Shown here one piece after another: positions 54,647-64,000 of a DNA stretch of 64,000 nucleotides. The translations under genes and the position numbers were made by a program. The notes below the pieces were generated by a model. The model had not been told where the DNA came from and searched no databases. It worked only from the letters and a program-made list of their open reading frames with translations. The DNA is taken from positions 2,687,385 to 2,751,384 of the forward strand of contig NZ_CP069798.1 in the NCBI RefSeq assembly GCF_016894345.1, read 5' to 3'. Position 1 is the stretch's first letter, and every line of letters begins with the position of its first letter. This stretch comes from Paralysiella testudinis. Lineage in GTDB: Bacteria > Pseudomonadota > Gammaproteobacteria > Burkholderiales > Neisseriaceae.

Positions 54647-55028
54647 ATGTTCAACTCAAAAATCAAACCCGTAAAGCAGCAAGCCGCAAACGGCGCAGCT
54701 TGCAAACCCCACCTTCTCCCTGCCCAGCGGGTCGCATTGGCTGTGGCACGGCATGGCCGCCGCGCTGCATTTTGAACGCGATACGGTTGCCCGTTATTGG
54801 CGCATTATCGACAGTGCACCCGGCTCGGTTACTGTGGTTTGGCATCGTTATATGGCGGCGCAAGTGGTGGGCAGCGGCCTTGATGGAAGAAAACCCGACC
54901 GCATTGCGTTTGAAGGAGCTGGAAACGCGGAAAAAGTCACCGAAAAAATCGACAACATCTCCGTTTTCGGCGGCCTAGACGGCGTATTGAACGGCTTGAT
55001 CAATATTCAAACCACGCCGCCGAAATAA
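54647..55028 (+). pseudogene. Frameshifted SPFH/slipin-like remnant
   Basis: Near the 3' end, AALMEENPTALRLKELET is read in one frame and, after loss of one base at about 54930, AEKVTEKIDNISVFGGLDGV in the next, to the stop at 55026-55028. Joined, these give the C-terminal helix and tail typical of SPFH/Band 7 (slipin-like) proteins. The preceding 180 bases (GMAAALHFERDTVARYWR in one frame) I cannot assign; they may belong to another broken gene. A Correia-like repeat stands just upstream. Confidence 0.6.
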
Positions 55029-55107
55029 GATTACCTTGAACCGTAAGATGGCAAGGCCGCCACCGCCGCCTTGCCATCTTATTTTCGACTGGGTATGACG
55101 CCGCCAT

Positions 55108-55977
55108 TTAGCGCCGCAAAATAGTCACGCCAAACGCATTGGGGCCGATATGGGCGCCGGCCACGGGCGAGAGCGGGTAGCCCTCGACAATATGGCCGAT
55201 TCTGTCGCTTAAGCGCTGGGCAAACTCTTGGTATAGATCGGCATTGCCGCAATACAGCCCCGACACATACACATCTTTACCCTCGATATACTCCACCACC
55301 GCATCAGTAACCGCCTCAATGGCGTTTTCGGTTTTGCGCACTTTTTGCAAGGTGGTGAAGGCGCTGTTTTCGAATTTCAGGATTGGCTTTACCTGCAACA
55401 TCGAGCCGATCAGGCCGCCCGCCATCGACAAGCGGCCGTTTTTGACCAGATAGCGCAATGAATTCACGCCAAAAATAATCACGCATTTGCTGCGCAGGGT
55501 TTCCAGCTTTGCCAACACTTCTTCAACTGAAAAGCCTTTTTTCAGCAGGCGGCTGGCTTCTTGGGCAAACATGCCTTCAGGCACCGACACGCTGCCGGTA
55601 TCGAATACATGCACATTCAAGCGCCCCTGCATCAGCGCTGCCACTTCGCGTATGCGCTCAAAAGTTTTGCTCAATGAGGCGGCGATGGTGGTAATGATTA
55701 CATCGGTATAACCGTTCATGTATAAATCCATCAACTGGTCGGAAATATAATCAAATTCCGGCGGCCGCGTGGTGGCCAATTTATCGGGGTTGTCCAGCAG
55801 CCATTGGTAAAAAGACTTGGCATCCATTTGCTCGCCATCGGCATAAGCCTGCCCTTCAATCAAGACATCCAAACGCAAAATGCGGATATCCGGGTCTTTA
55901 TTGCGGAAATAATCCAACGAACCGGTGGAAGTGGACATCACCGCAAAGCGCTCTGCAGCAAATACAGCATGATTCAT
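55108..55977 (-). CDS. DegV-family fatty-acid-binding protein
   Basis: 289 residues. The DegV fold is indicated by MSTSTGSLDYFRNKDP (lipid-binding Ser/Thr near residue 16), RLDVLIEGQAYADGEQMDAK, LATTRPPEFDYISDQL and FGVNSLRYLVKNGRLSMAGG, with AGAHIGPNAFGVTILRR at the end. In Gram-positive bacteria such proteins (FakB) bind fatty acids for phosphorylation by FakA; no FakA gene is visible here. Role in this organism is unknown. GGAGAGC lies before the ATG. It is monocistronic. Confidence 0.87.
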   Translation of the reverse strand: MNHAVFAAERFAVMSTSTGSLDYFRNKDPDIRILRLDVLIEGQAYADGEQMDAKSFYQWLLDNPDKLATTRPPEFDYISDQLMDLYMNGYTDVIITTIAASLSKTFERIREVAALMQGRLNVHVFDTGSVSVPEGMFAQEASRLLKKGFSVEEVLAKLETLRSKCVIIFGVNSLRYLVKNGRLSMAGGLIGSMLQVKPILKFENSAFTTLQKVRKTENAIEAVTDAVVEYIEGKDVYVSGLYCGNADLYQEFAQRLSDRIGHIVEGYPLSPVAGAHIGPNAFGVTILRR

Positions 55978-56037
55978 GTTTGCTCTCCTAATGATGCGGG
56001 CGTGAACCGCACAACGGCTTATCTATTATTATTTGGT

Positions 56038-56204
56038 GGTGTCCTGAAAAGTATGCTGCTGAAAAAAGCAAGATCCAACAAGGTAAAAGTCATGGTGCAG
56101 GGAAATAAGAAACTATAGATAAACAGGGATTTTTCTGTTTCGCTTATGTAAATAATAGTCTTATTTTTTGCCTAAAATATAGGCAGCATACTTTTCAGGA
56201 CACC
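56038..56204 (+). repeat. ~167-bp inverted-repeat element (full copy)
   Basis: GGTGTCCTGAAAAGTATGCT and its inverted copy AGCATACTTTTCAGGACACC bound about 120 bp of AT-rich sequence without an ORF. A related divergent copy is at 50231-50395 and a partial one at 29180-29220. The structure is that of a small non-autonomous element; it shares no sequence with the Correia-like repeats. Confidence 0.75.
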
Positions 56205-56282
56205 TCCTATTATTTATTGTTTTTATCGGCACCGGAAATGCTTGAAAAAGCTTGGTGCCGGTTTATGGGCTTCAGGCAGCCT

Positions 56283-56367
56283 TAGGGTCTGTTGACAATT
56301 TTTTATTGTAAACCGGCTCTTAAAACAAGATCTTCCGACACTACAAAAACAAGCCGATGCGTTTGAT
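56283..56367. mobile_element. IS end remnant
   Basis: TAGGGTCTGTTGACAATTTT resembles the end of the IS5-type element at 29223 with one key mismatch. The following ~65 bases show no coding sequence. A DUS (56270-56282) precedes it. Confidence 0.5.
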
Positions 56368-56524
56368 TATACCAATCCTAAAAAATAACCTAACTGCGTT
56401 GGCTCGCCTAGCCGTACTACTTGTACTGTCTTCGACTCAGCTCAAAGAGAACGATTTACTAGGGTGCTGAAGCACCAAGTAAATCAGTTCCGCCTTGTTA
56501 TCTTATTTTTTAGAATTGGTATTA
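56368..56524. repeat. Correia-like element, long form, with IS630-type ends
   Basis: 157 bp. The ends TATACCAATCCTAAAAAATA and (reverse complement) TAATACCAATTCTAAAAAAT match the IS630 relatives at 17815 and 26262, not the classic TATAGTG ends. The interior is the full Correia core (GCCGTACTACTTGTACTGTC, AAAGAGAACGATTTACTAGG, GGTGCTGAAGCACC). Confidence 0.8.
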
Positions 56525-56617
56525 CATTCAATCGACATGTATTTGAAGTTTACAGAACATAACACACTTAAAAAGCACTGTCTTGTGCTTGTTTAGAGCA
56601 TTTATTCACCATAAAAA

Positions 56618-56654
56618 ACACCGCTGGATTCTGAATCCAGCGGTGTTTTATTTG
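56618..56654. terminator. Terminator of pepN
   Basis: AAACACCGCTGGATTC-TGAATCCAGCGGTGTTT, a long stem with T-rich ends, just past the pepN stop. Confidence 0.88.
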
Positions 56655-56666
56655 ATTTAAAACAAT

Positions 56667-59351
56667 TTATTTATCCGAAATAACTATCTGCATCGATGCC
56701 GTTTGTGGCTGTGCCAAAATCTTGTCCACCATTTCACTGCTGTCTGTCGACAAGGCTGCTTGGGCGCGGATGCGCTGCAATTGCGCACGCATCAAGGCCT
56801 GCCGTTGCGGCTCCAATCGCGCCAACAAGCTGAACGCCTGTACCAGCCGCGCCGCTACTTGCGGGTTAAAGGCATCGATGGTGATGATGTGATCGGCCAC
56901 AAAGGCGTAGCCGCTGCCATCGCCGGCGTGAAAGTGGCGCATATTGCGCGTGAATGCGCCCAGCAAAGCACGCACTTTGTTCGGGTTTTCCAGACTGAAC
57001 GCCGGGTGTGCTAAGGCTGCCTGAACCTGCTGTGGCGTGTCGGCGCGCAAGCTGCTGCCAATCAGGCTGAAATACTTGTCCATCACCAAGGCATCGCCGC
57101 CGTGGCGGCGGGCGAAGTGGGCCAGCAATTGGTTGCGGTCGTCGTGCGGCTGGTGGTTGATGGCAGCGAGCATGCCCCATTCGTGGGTCATGTTGCGGGC
57201 CAGTTTGTCATATTGCTGGCGCACATAAGCGAGCATGGCCGGGTTAGCATACAGCACCCACACGCGGATGGCATTTAGAAAGCTACGCACCGCAGCCATA
57301 TCGGGGTGGTATTCGTAGGGCTGGGCGTGGCCGCTGGCTTCTTCTTGTGCATACGCCCAGCTGCGCCAGCGGTTCAACACCGGCAGGCAGCCACCGGCCA
57401 CGCTGGTGAGCAGGGCTTCGCGGGCATCGACATAATGCTGCGGGTTGATGTGCTGCTGCCCTTCCCACAATTCGGCTTCGCTGGGTACTTGCAGCAACAT
57501 GGCTTTGTAGGCCGGGTCTAAATTCTGATTGAGCGCATGCCCCACCGCCTCGGCCAATTCGCTGTGCTGCGGCAGCGGCTGCCCGGCCTGCAAGGCGGCC
57601 ACATTGGCGGCCACGGCGCGGCGGTAAAGGGTTTGGGCGGCGTCCCACCGGGCAAATTCATCGCTGTCGTGTGCCAGCAGTAAGGCTAGCTCGGTATCGC
57701 TATAAGGGTAATCGAGCTGCACCGGGGCGCTAAAGCCGCGCAACAGCGACGGCACCACGACTTCGGCCACGCCAAATAAGGTAAACGCTTGCGACGCTTG
57801 TTGCAGCAGTAATACCGCTTCGCTTTGCCAATCGCCATCGGCGCTGATTTTGAAGCGCACCGCTTCGCCTGCGTGGTTGAGCAGGCCGATTTTCACCGGG
57901 ATCAGCATCGGCTGTTTGTCTGCCATGTCCGGCGTGGGCGCGAGACTTTGTTGCAAGGTGAGCGTAAAGGTGTGTGCCGCGCTATCAAGGCTGCCTGAAG
58001 CCTGAATATGCGGCGTACCGGCTTGGCTGTACCACAGGGCAAATTGATCCAGATTGATGCCGTTGGCCTCGGCCATGGCGGCGCGGAAGTCGTCGCACGT
58101 GACCGCTTGGCCGTCGTGACGCTTGAAATACAACTTCATGCCTTGCTGAAAACCATCTTCACCCAGCAAAGTATGGTACATGCGCACCACTTCGGCGCCT
58201 TTTTCGTACACGGTCATGGTGTAGAAATTGTTCATTTCCTCATACGAGGCCGGGCGCACGGGATGGGCGGTGGGGCCGGCGTCTTCCGGAAACTGGTGGC
58301 TGCGCAACATGCGTACATTATGGATACGGCGCACGGCGCGGCTGGCGCGGTCGCCGGAAAATTCTTGGTCGCGGAAAACGGTGAGCCCTTCTTTGAGCGA
58401 GAGCTGAAACCAGTCGCGGCAGGTAACGCGGTTGCCGGTCCAGTTGTGGAAATACTCATGGCCGATGACCGCTTCAATGCCTTCAAAATCGGCATCGGTG
58501 GCGGTGGCGCTGTTGGCCAGCACGTATTTGGTGTTGAAAATATTCAAACCCTTGTTTTCCATGGCGCCCATATTAAAGTCGCCCACCGCCACCACCATAT
58601 AGATGTCGAGATCATATTCAAGGCCGAAGCGGGTTTCGTCCCAACGCATGGCGTGTTTGAGCGATTCGATGGCAAAGCCGGTTTTGGGCTTGTCGGCGGC
58701 ACTGGTGTAAAAATGCAGCGCCACCGCTTTGCCCGAGGCGGTAGTAAATTGGTCTTTGCTCAAAGCCAAATCCCCGGCCACCAAGGCAAATAAATACGCG
58801 GGTTTGGCAAAAGGATCGCGCCATTTCACCCAATGCCGCCCTTTATCTAGACTGCCTGAATCAATCAAATTGCCGTTGGACAACAACACCGGATGGCGTT
58901 TTTTGTCGGCTCTGATGGTGGTGGTGAATTTGGCCATCACATCGGGGCGGTCGAAGTAATAGCTGATTTTGCGAAAACCCTCCGGCTCGCACTGGGTGTA
59001 GAGATTGCCGTTGCTTTCATACAACCCCATCAGCGATTTGTTTTGCGCCGGATACAGGCGGGTGGTGATGTCCAGCACAAAGGTGTCGTTGGGCACGCGG
59101 GCAATGGTGAGCCGCTCTTCGGCCAAGGTATAGGCGCTTTCAGGCAGCGTTTCGCCATCCAGTTTGATGTTCACCAATTCGGCACTGCCGTCGAGCACGC
59201 ACGGTGCGCCTGCGGTTTGCGGTTTGAGCACCAGCCGCGATTTAACGGTGGTGTGCGCAGCCTCAATGTCAAAAGTCAGGTCGATTTGCGCCACGGCAAA
59301 ATCCGGGGCGCGGTAGTCTGTTAAGTAATGCACGGTTTTGTTGCTGCTCAT
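56667..59351 (-). CDS. pepN: Aminopeptidase N (M1 family)
   Basis: 894 residues. Substrate motif [12 protein letters not shown] (about 261) and zinc motif [20 protein letters not shown] (HExxH with the distal Glu in [14 protein letters not shown], about 297-325). It is the usual proteobacterial PepN with an all-helical C-terminal domain ([20 protein letters not shown]). It trims N-terminal residues from peptides in the cytosol. The start at 59351 ([18 protein letters not shown]) is preferred over a TTG at 59372. It is monocistronic. Confidence 0.95.
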   Translation of the reverse strand: MSSNKTVHYLTDYRAPDFAVAQIDLTFDIEAAHTTVKSRLVLKPQTAGAPCVLDGSAELVNIKLDGETLPESAYTLAEERLTIARVPNDTFVLDITTRLYPAQNKSLMGLYESNGNLYTQCEPEGFRKISYYFDRPDVMAKFTTTIRADKKRHPVLLSNGNLIDSGSLDKGRHWVKWRDPFAKPAYLFALVAGDLALSKDQFTTASGKAVALHFYTSAADKPKTGFAIESLKHAMRWDETRFGLEYDLDIYMVVAVGDFNMGAMENKGLNIFNTKYVLANSATATDADFEGIEAVIGHEYFHNWTGNRVTCRDWFQLSLKEGLTVFRDQEFSGDRASRAVRRIHNVRMLRSHQFPEDAGPTAHPVRPASYEEMNNFYTMTVYEKGAEVVRMYHTLLGEDGFQQGMKLYFKRHDGQAVTCDDFRAAMAEANGINLDQFALWYSQAGTPHIQASGSLDSAAHTFTLTLQQSLAPTPDMADKQPMLIPVKIGLLNHAGEAVRFKISADGDWQSEAVLLLQQASQAFTLFGVAEVVVPSLLRGFSAPVQLDYPYSDTELALLLAHDSDEFARWDAAQTLYRRAVAANVAALQAGQPLPQHSELAEAVGHALNQNLDPAYKAMLLQVPSEAELWEGQQHINPQHYVDAREALLTSVAGGCLPVLNRWRSWAYAQEEASGHAQPYEYHPDMAAVRSFLNAIRVWVLYANPAMLAYVRQQYDKLARNMTHEWGMLAAINHQPHDDRNQLLAHFARRHGGDALVMDKYFSLIGSSLRADTPQQVQAALAHPAFSLENPNKVRALLGAFTRNMRHFHAGDGSGYAFVADHIITIDAFNPQVAARLVQAFSLLARLEPQRQALMRAQLQRIRAQAALSTDSSEMVDKILAQPQTASMQIVISDK

Positions 59352-59473
59352 GATGTTTTGCTCTGCCAACACAAAAAACGCATTTTAGAGGATTAGCATC
59401 CTTTCAGGCAGCCCATAAAGCAAAATACCGTAAAGCAAAGCGCTTTACGGTAGGGTTTAGCCAAGTCACCATA

Positions 59474-59668
59474 CTAACGCTGGCAACTGCCCCCGCGTTT
59501 GCCCAGCAGCGTATACAGGCCACACCACCCCACAAGGCCGGTCAGCAAAGGCACCAAGCCTATCCAGCCCCACGGCGTTTGCGGCCCCACAAACACCAGC
59601 GCAATCAGCGCCAGCCCCACCAACACCCGAATAATGCGCTCGGTTTTTCCAACATTACGGCAAAACAT
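59474..59668 (-). CDS. DUF2892 small membrane protein
   Basis: 64 residues starting MFCRNVGKTERIIRVLVGLA, then two hydrophobic segments around GPQTPWGWIGLVPLLTGLVG and a CGLYTLLG motif. This is the YgaP-C-terminal-like DUF2892 family, often found next to rhodanese or sulfide-related genes. It is divergent from an ArsR-type regulator, with a palindrome in between, so it may be that regulator's target. Confidence 0.85.
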   Translation of the reverse strand: MFCRNVGKTERIIRVLVGLALIALVFVGPQTPWGWIGLVPLLTGLVGWCGLYTLLGKRGGSCQR

Positions 59669-59739
59669 ACGGCTCTCCTTGGGTTTGCATCACCACAGAT
59701 GCCGCCATATTACATCACATAATCATGAAATGTAAATAT

Positions 59740-59751
59740 AATGATATCATT
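59740..59751. promoter_or_regulatory. Palindromic candidate operator
   Basis: AATGATATCATT is a perfect 12-base palindrome between the divergent DUF2892 and ArsR-family genes, in AT-rich sequence typical for ArsR/BigR operators. Confidence 0.4.
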
Positions 59752-59819
59752 GTGGGCATGTAATAACTGGCTTAGAATAAGTATTTCCCTTTATTTGACT
59801 TCACCCTATAGGCACCATC

Positions 59820-60128
59820 ATGCCCGATATGTTTGCCAACGCCCAAATCGCTTCCAAACTGCTGAAGCTGATTGCCCATCCGCATCGGCTGATGATTTTA
59901 TGCTTATTGCTGGAAGGCAAAAAAAACGTGACCGAGCTTACCGAAGCCGTGGGCATCAGCCAAACGGCGATGTCCAACCATCTGGCGCGTTTGCGCAGTG
60001 AGCGTTTGGTGGATTTCACCCGCTACCACCGCAGCTTGGTATATGAGCTCACCGCCGATGAAGTGCGCCAAATTATTGCCGCCCTGCACCAGATTTACTG
60101 TGCCGATGAAAGCGAAAACGGCCAATAA
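59820..60128 (+). CDS. ArsR-family transcriptional regulator
   Basis: 102 residues forming one winged helix: LLKLIAHPHRLMILCLLLEG, then VTELTEAVGISQTAMSNHLA and RLRSERLVDFTRYHRSLVYE. The ArsR metal-site CxC of the alpha-3 helix is absent, and only one Cys (in LHQIYCADESE) besides Cys in MILCLLLEG is present, so a redox or sulfide-sensing BigR/YgaV-like type is more plausible than a metal sensor. It is divergent from the DUF2892 gene. A DUS-pair terminator follows. Confidence 0.85.
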   Translation: MPDMFANAQIASKLLKLIAHPHRLMILCLLLEGKKNVTELTEAVGISQTAMSNHLARLRSERLVDFTRYHRSLVYELTADEVRQIIAALHQIYCADESENGQ

Positions 60129-60153
60129 AACCAAAACAAAATAGAAGCAAACA

Positions 60154-60190
60154 AAAAAGGCTGCCTGAAAATATTCAGGCAGCCTTTTTT
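60154..60190. terminator. DUS-pair terminator of the ArsR-family gene
   Basis: AAAAAAGGCTGCCTGAA-AATA-TTCAGGCAGCCTTTTTT; a symmetrical stem with A and T runs. Confidence 0.85.
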
Positions 60191-60202
60191 GTGCAATGGC
60201 GA

Positions 60203-60357
60203 TATAGTGAATTAAATTTGAATCAAGACAAGGCGGCGAGCCGCAGACAGTACACACGTACGGAACAGAGTTTGTTGGTGCTTTAGCACCTTACAAAATC
60301 GTTCTCTTCGAGCTAAGGCGAGCCAACGCAGTATTGGTTCAAATTTAATTCACTATA
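60203..60357. repeat. Correia-like element, long form, TATAGTG ends
   Basis: 155 bp with near-perfect inverted ends TATAGTGAATTAAATTTGAA. The interior is the full core (ACAAGGCGGCGAGCCGCAGA, GTTGGTGCTTTAGCACC, ATCGTTCTCTTCGAGCTAAG). It lies between the ArsR-family gene and rhlE, eight bases from the rhlE stop. Confidence 0.88.
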
Positions 60358-60365
60358 CTATAAAA

Positions 60366-61823
<1,458 letters not shown>

Positions 61824-62238
61824 GTCAATATACTCCGGGCCGGGCACGCCTTGCTTACTCACAAAACATGCGCCGGCAAAATAACAGGTTTGCCCGTATC
61901 TGCTTTGCTTGCGCTTGAATGCAATGGGCAGACATACCGGCAACAACACCAAGGCCGCACGCCACATAAGCGGTGCGGGCAATGAAAATGGGGTAGCCAA
62001 GTTTAGCGCTGCAACCACAATAGCAGCGCCGCTGGCACAACAAAAAGCCCCATGCGGCCATTAATCCAACCCAGGGCTTTTGTATCAGCTCGGCAGTGTA
62101 CCATTTTTCCCCCGCACCGGCAGCATTGCCATGGCAATCGATACGACAAAAACCCGCAGCGGGCAACCACATCAAGCATGGTTTGTGCGATAATCGCCAG
62201 CAGTTATTTTTTAAATTCCGTAGGAATGAGTAAGCGCA
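61824..62238. other. Divergent rhlE-recA intergenic region
   Basis: 415 bases with no supported gene. GATAAT at 62189-62194 is a candidate recA -10, without a convincing -35 at standard spacing. I did not find a CTG-N10-CAG LexA box. Confidence 0.5.
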
Positions 62239-63285
62239 ATGTCTGACGAAAAAAGCAAAGCCCTCGCCGCCGCACTGGCGCAAATCGAGAAAAATTTTGG
62301 CAAAGGCTCCATCATGAAAATGGATGGCAGCCACAAAGATGAAAATCTGGAAGTGATTTCCACCGGCTCTGTCGGTTTGGATGTAGCGCTGGGCGTGGGC
62401 GGCTTGCCGCGCGGGCGCGTGGTGGAAATCTACGGCCCCGAGTCGTCGGGCAAAACCACTTTGTGCTTGGAAGCGATTGCCCAATGCCAAAAAGGCGGCG
62501 GCACCTGCGCCTTTATTGATGCCGAAAACGCCTTCGACCCGATTTACGCACGCAAGCTGGGCGTGAAGGTGGAAGAATTGCTGGTATCCCAGCCCGATAC
62601 CGGCGAGCAAGCACTGGAAATCTGCGACATGTTGGTGCGCAGCGGTGGTGTAGACATGGTGGTGATTGACTCGGTGGCTGCACTGGTGCCCGAAGCCGAA
62701 ATCAAAGGTGAAATGGGCGACAGCCATGTGGGCTTGCAAGCGCGCCTAATGAGCCAAGCTTTGCGCAAGCTCACCGGCAACATCAAAAAAACCAACACCT
62801 TAGTGGTGTTTATCAACCAAATCCGCATGAAAATCGGCGTGATGTTCGGCAGCCCCGAAACCACCACCGGCGGCAATGCGCTCAAATTCTACGCTTCCGT
62901 GCGCCTGGACATCCGCCGCACCGGCCAGATTAAAAAAGGCGACGATGTGTTGGGCAATGAAACGCGGGTGAAAGTGATTAAAAACAAAGTAGCGCCGCCG
63001 TTCAAACAAGCCGAATTCGATATTCTCTACGGCGAAGGCATCAGCTGGGAAGGCGAATTGATCGACATCGGCGTGAAGCTCAATATCGTGGAAAAATCCG
63101 GCGCTTGGTATAGCTACAACGGCAGCAAAATCGGCCAAGGCAAAGACAACACCCGCATTTGGCTGAAGGAAAACCCGGAAGTAGCACAAGAAATTGACGC
63201 CAAAATCCGCGCTGCCGTAGGCACCAACATCAGCATCACCGAAGGGGTGATTGATGAGACCGACGGCGAAGCGCCGGAAGAATAA
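62239..63285 (+). CDS. recA: Recombinase RecA
   Basis: 348 residues. Walker [10 protein letters not shown] (about 66-74), the catalytic Glu in [17 protein letters not shown], Walker B in [14 protein letters not shown], loop L2 region [20 protein letters not shown] and an acidic C-terminal tail ([10 protein letters not shown]). Length is typical. It drives homologous recombination, including the transformation that DUS-rich genomes depend on, and SOS induction. The stop codon TAA coincides with the first bases of a Correia-like element. Confidence 0.97.
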   Translation: MSDEKSKALAAALAQIEKNFGKGSIMKMDGSHKDENLEVISTGSVGLDVALGVGGLPRGRVVEIYGPESSGKTTLCLEAIAQCQKGGGTCAFIDAENAFDPIYARKLGVKVEELLVSQPDTGEQALEICDMLVRSGGVDMVVIDSVAALVPEAEIKGEMGDSHVGLQARLMSQALRKLTGNIKKTNTLVVFINQIRMKIGVMFGSPETTTGGNALKFYASVRLDIRRTGQIKKGDDVLGNETRVKVIKNKVAPPFKQAEFDILYGEGISWEGELIDIGVKLNIVEKSGAWYSYNGSKIGQGKDNTRIWLKENPEVAQEIDAKIRAAVGTNISITEGVIDETDGEAPEE

Positions 63286-63389
63286 TACCAATCATAAAAA
63301 ATAAGATAACAAGGCGGCGAGCCGCAGACAGTACAAGTAGTACGGCAAGGCGAGTCAACGCAGTTAGGTTATTTTTTAGGATTGGTATA
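63284..63389. repeat. Correia-like element, short form, IS630-type ends, at the recA stop codon
   Basis: 106 bp. AATACCAATCATAAAAAATA and (reverse complement) TATACCAATCCTAAAAAATA bound the short core (ACAAGGCGGCGAGCCGCAGA, CAGTACAAGTAGTACGGC, GAGTCAACGCAGTTAGG). The element starts within the recA TAA. It lacks the ~50-bp middle of the long form. Confidence 0.8.
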
Positions 63390-63410
63390 AGCCGCTTTAA
63401 ATTCAAAACA

Positions 63411-63434
63411 GCCCTTAGGGGCTGTTTTTGTGCA
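63411..63434 (+). terminator. Terminator of recA
   Basis: AACAGCCCTTAGGGGCTGTTTTTG, a compact stem with a T run beyond the Correia-like element. Confidence 0.7.
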
Positions 63435-63500
63435 CCGCTGCTTTCAGGCAGCCTTAAACTTTGCTAATCTGCGTTTATGTTTCCACCCAAGGCCACCATC

Positions 63501-64000
63501 ATGAACAGCGAAGACATTGCCATCAAACAGCCGCCGCATTTGTTTAGCGAAACCCAGGAAATCATCGCCCAGCTGGAAGCGCATCTGCAAGCGCCTTTGC
63601 TGTGCTACTGGAACAGCCACCGTGGCGGCATTTGCGCCAACGATGTACTGGCCTTATATCAGATTATGGAATACGTGCAGCAAACCGACACTGCCTATGT
63701 GTTTATCAAAAGCGATGGCGGCTCCGGCAAAGAAGCGCTGCGCATGATTAACCTGATTCGCGGCCATTGCAACAAACTGGTGAGCCTGGTGCCGCTGGAA
63801 TGCGCCTCTGCGGCCACCATGATGGCGATTGGCGCCGATGAAATCCACATGGGGCCGATGGCCTTTCTCAGCTCAGTCGACACCTCACTCACCCACGATT
63901 TATCGCCACTGGATCGCGACAACGACCGCGTATCGGTGAGCCTAGACGAACTGAACCGCGTGGTAAAGCTGTGGCGGCGCAACACCGAAGACACCGGCTC
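63501..64000 (+). CDS. SDH/ClpP-fold serine protease-like protein (3' end outside window)
   Basis: The first 166 codons. ICANDVLALYQIMEYV precedes the oxyanion-like loop FIKSDGGSGKEALRMINLIR, and the nucleophile-type segment VPLECASAATMMAIGADEI (Ser near residue 104) is followed by MGPMAFLSSVDTSLTHDL. This is the crotonase/ClpP fold of the SppA/SDH group (DUF114-like proteases). Many members are membrane-associated; no signal peptide is visible here. The gene runs off the right edge. Confidence 0.75.
   Translation, partial: MNSEDIAIKQPPHLFSETQEIIAQLEAHLQAPLLCYWNSHRGGICANDVLALYQIMEYVQQTDTAYVFIKSDGGSGKEALRMINLIRGHCNKLVSLVPLECASAATMMAIGADEIHMGPMAFLSSVDTSLTHDLSPLDRDNDRVSVSLDELNRVVKLWRRNTEDTG

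Noticed and set aside
61824..62018. N-terminal extension of the RhlE frame
   Set aside because: The extra 65 codons show no helicase similarity, and a GTG with a good ribosome site lies exactly at the family start.
62100..62238. LexA box upstream of recA
   Set aside because: No CTG-N10-CAG sequence was found, consistent with the absence of a classic SOS operator in this family; a different type could still be missed.
61855..62739. 294-codon minus-strand frame spanning the recA start
   Set aside because: Overlaps recA in antisense and the recA promoter region; composition is that of a shadow frame.

Overview
The window comes from a member of the Neisseriaceae outside Neisseria sensu stricto. 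The main sign is the very frequent 12-mer AGGCTGCCTGAA, often as an inverted pair serving as a terminator. This is the DNA-uptake-sequence (DUS) dialect described for the Simonsiella/Alysiella-type branch. Correia-type repeats, a di-haem cytochrome c5, dapA-bamC, tpiA-secG-tRNA-Leu and a DUF3683 lactate-dehydrogenase-like giant also fit. Canonical Neisseria DUS occur only twice, near probably acquired DNA.

Layout. 1-7.3 kb: lactate use. A GntR/FadR-type regulator (LldR-like, cut by the window edge) diverges from the lactate permease, with a palindromic operator between them. Then come a PliI-like periplasmic lysozyme inhibitor and a 1276-residue FAD/Fe-S oxidoreductase. 7.4-10 kb: mogA and a lone NIS siderophore synthetase. 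10.3-12.3 kb: cardiolipin synthase and a GlsB-type membrane protein. 12.5-17.3 kb: amidinotransferase, EamA exporter, MHS-family importer and AraC regulator, a possible guanidino-compound module. 17.8-21.6 kb: moxR-DUF58-transglutaminase operon. 21.7-26.1 kb: greB, an NCS2 purine permease, dapA, bamC. 26.2-30.1 kb: nested insertion sequences (two IS630 relatives, IS481 inside one of them, an IS5 remnant, an intact IS5-type copy). 30.3-34.2 kb: ppc and a Fic AMPylase. 34.8-40.2 kb: hisP without its start, fused by deletion to a decayed prophage or island (polyvalent phage protein, DUF262 protein, a 32-residue ORF, HTH protein, tyrosine integrase) that abuts tRNA-Leu(GAG). 40.3-45.5 kb: secG, tpiA and pstSCAB. 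45.6-50.2 kb: CsbD, methionine-sulfoxide reductase, Pcm, rhodanese, tRNA-Arg(CCG), cytochrome c5, metallophosphatase. 50.5-54.5 kb: lysP, an ArnT-like glycosyltransferase, ubiG. 54.5-64 kb: a broken SPFH gene, degV, pepN, DUF2892/ArsR pair, rhlE, recA and the start of an SDH/ClpP-fold protease.

Most unusual content. Short mobile repeats dominate the accessory signal. Seven Correia-like elements share one internal core but carry at least four different terminal inverted repeats, one of which matches the ends of the local IS630 relatives. Several sit exactly on stop codons. A second, apparently separate ~167-bp inverted-repeat element occurs twice in full and once in part. I saw no CRISPR array and no complete defence or secretion system. 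Gene functions rest on recognisable motifs in the translated sequence; no database search was possible.
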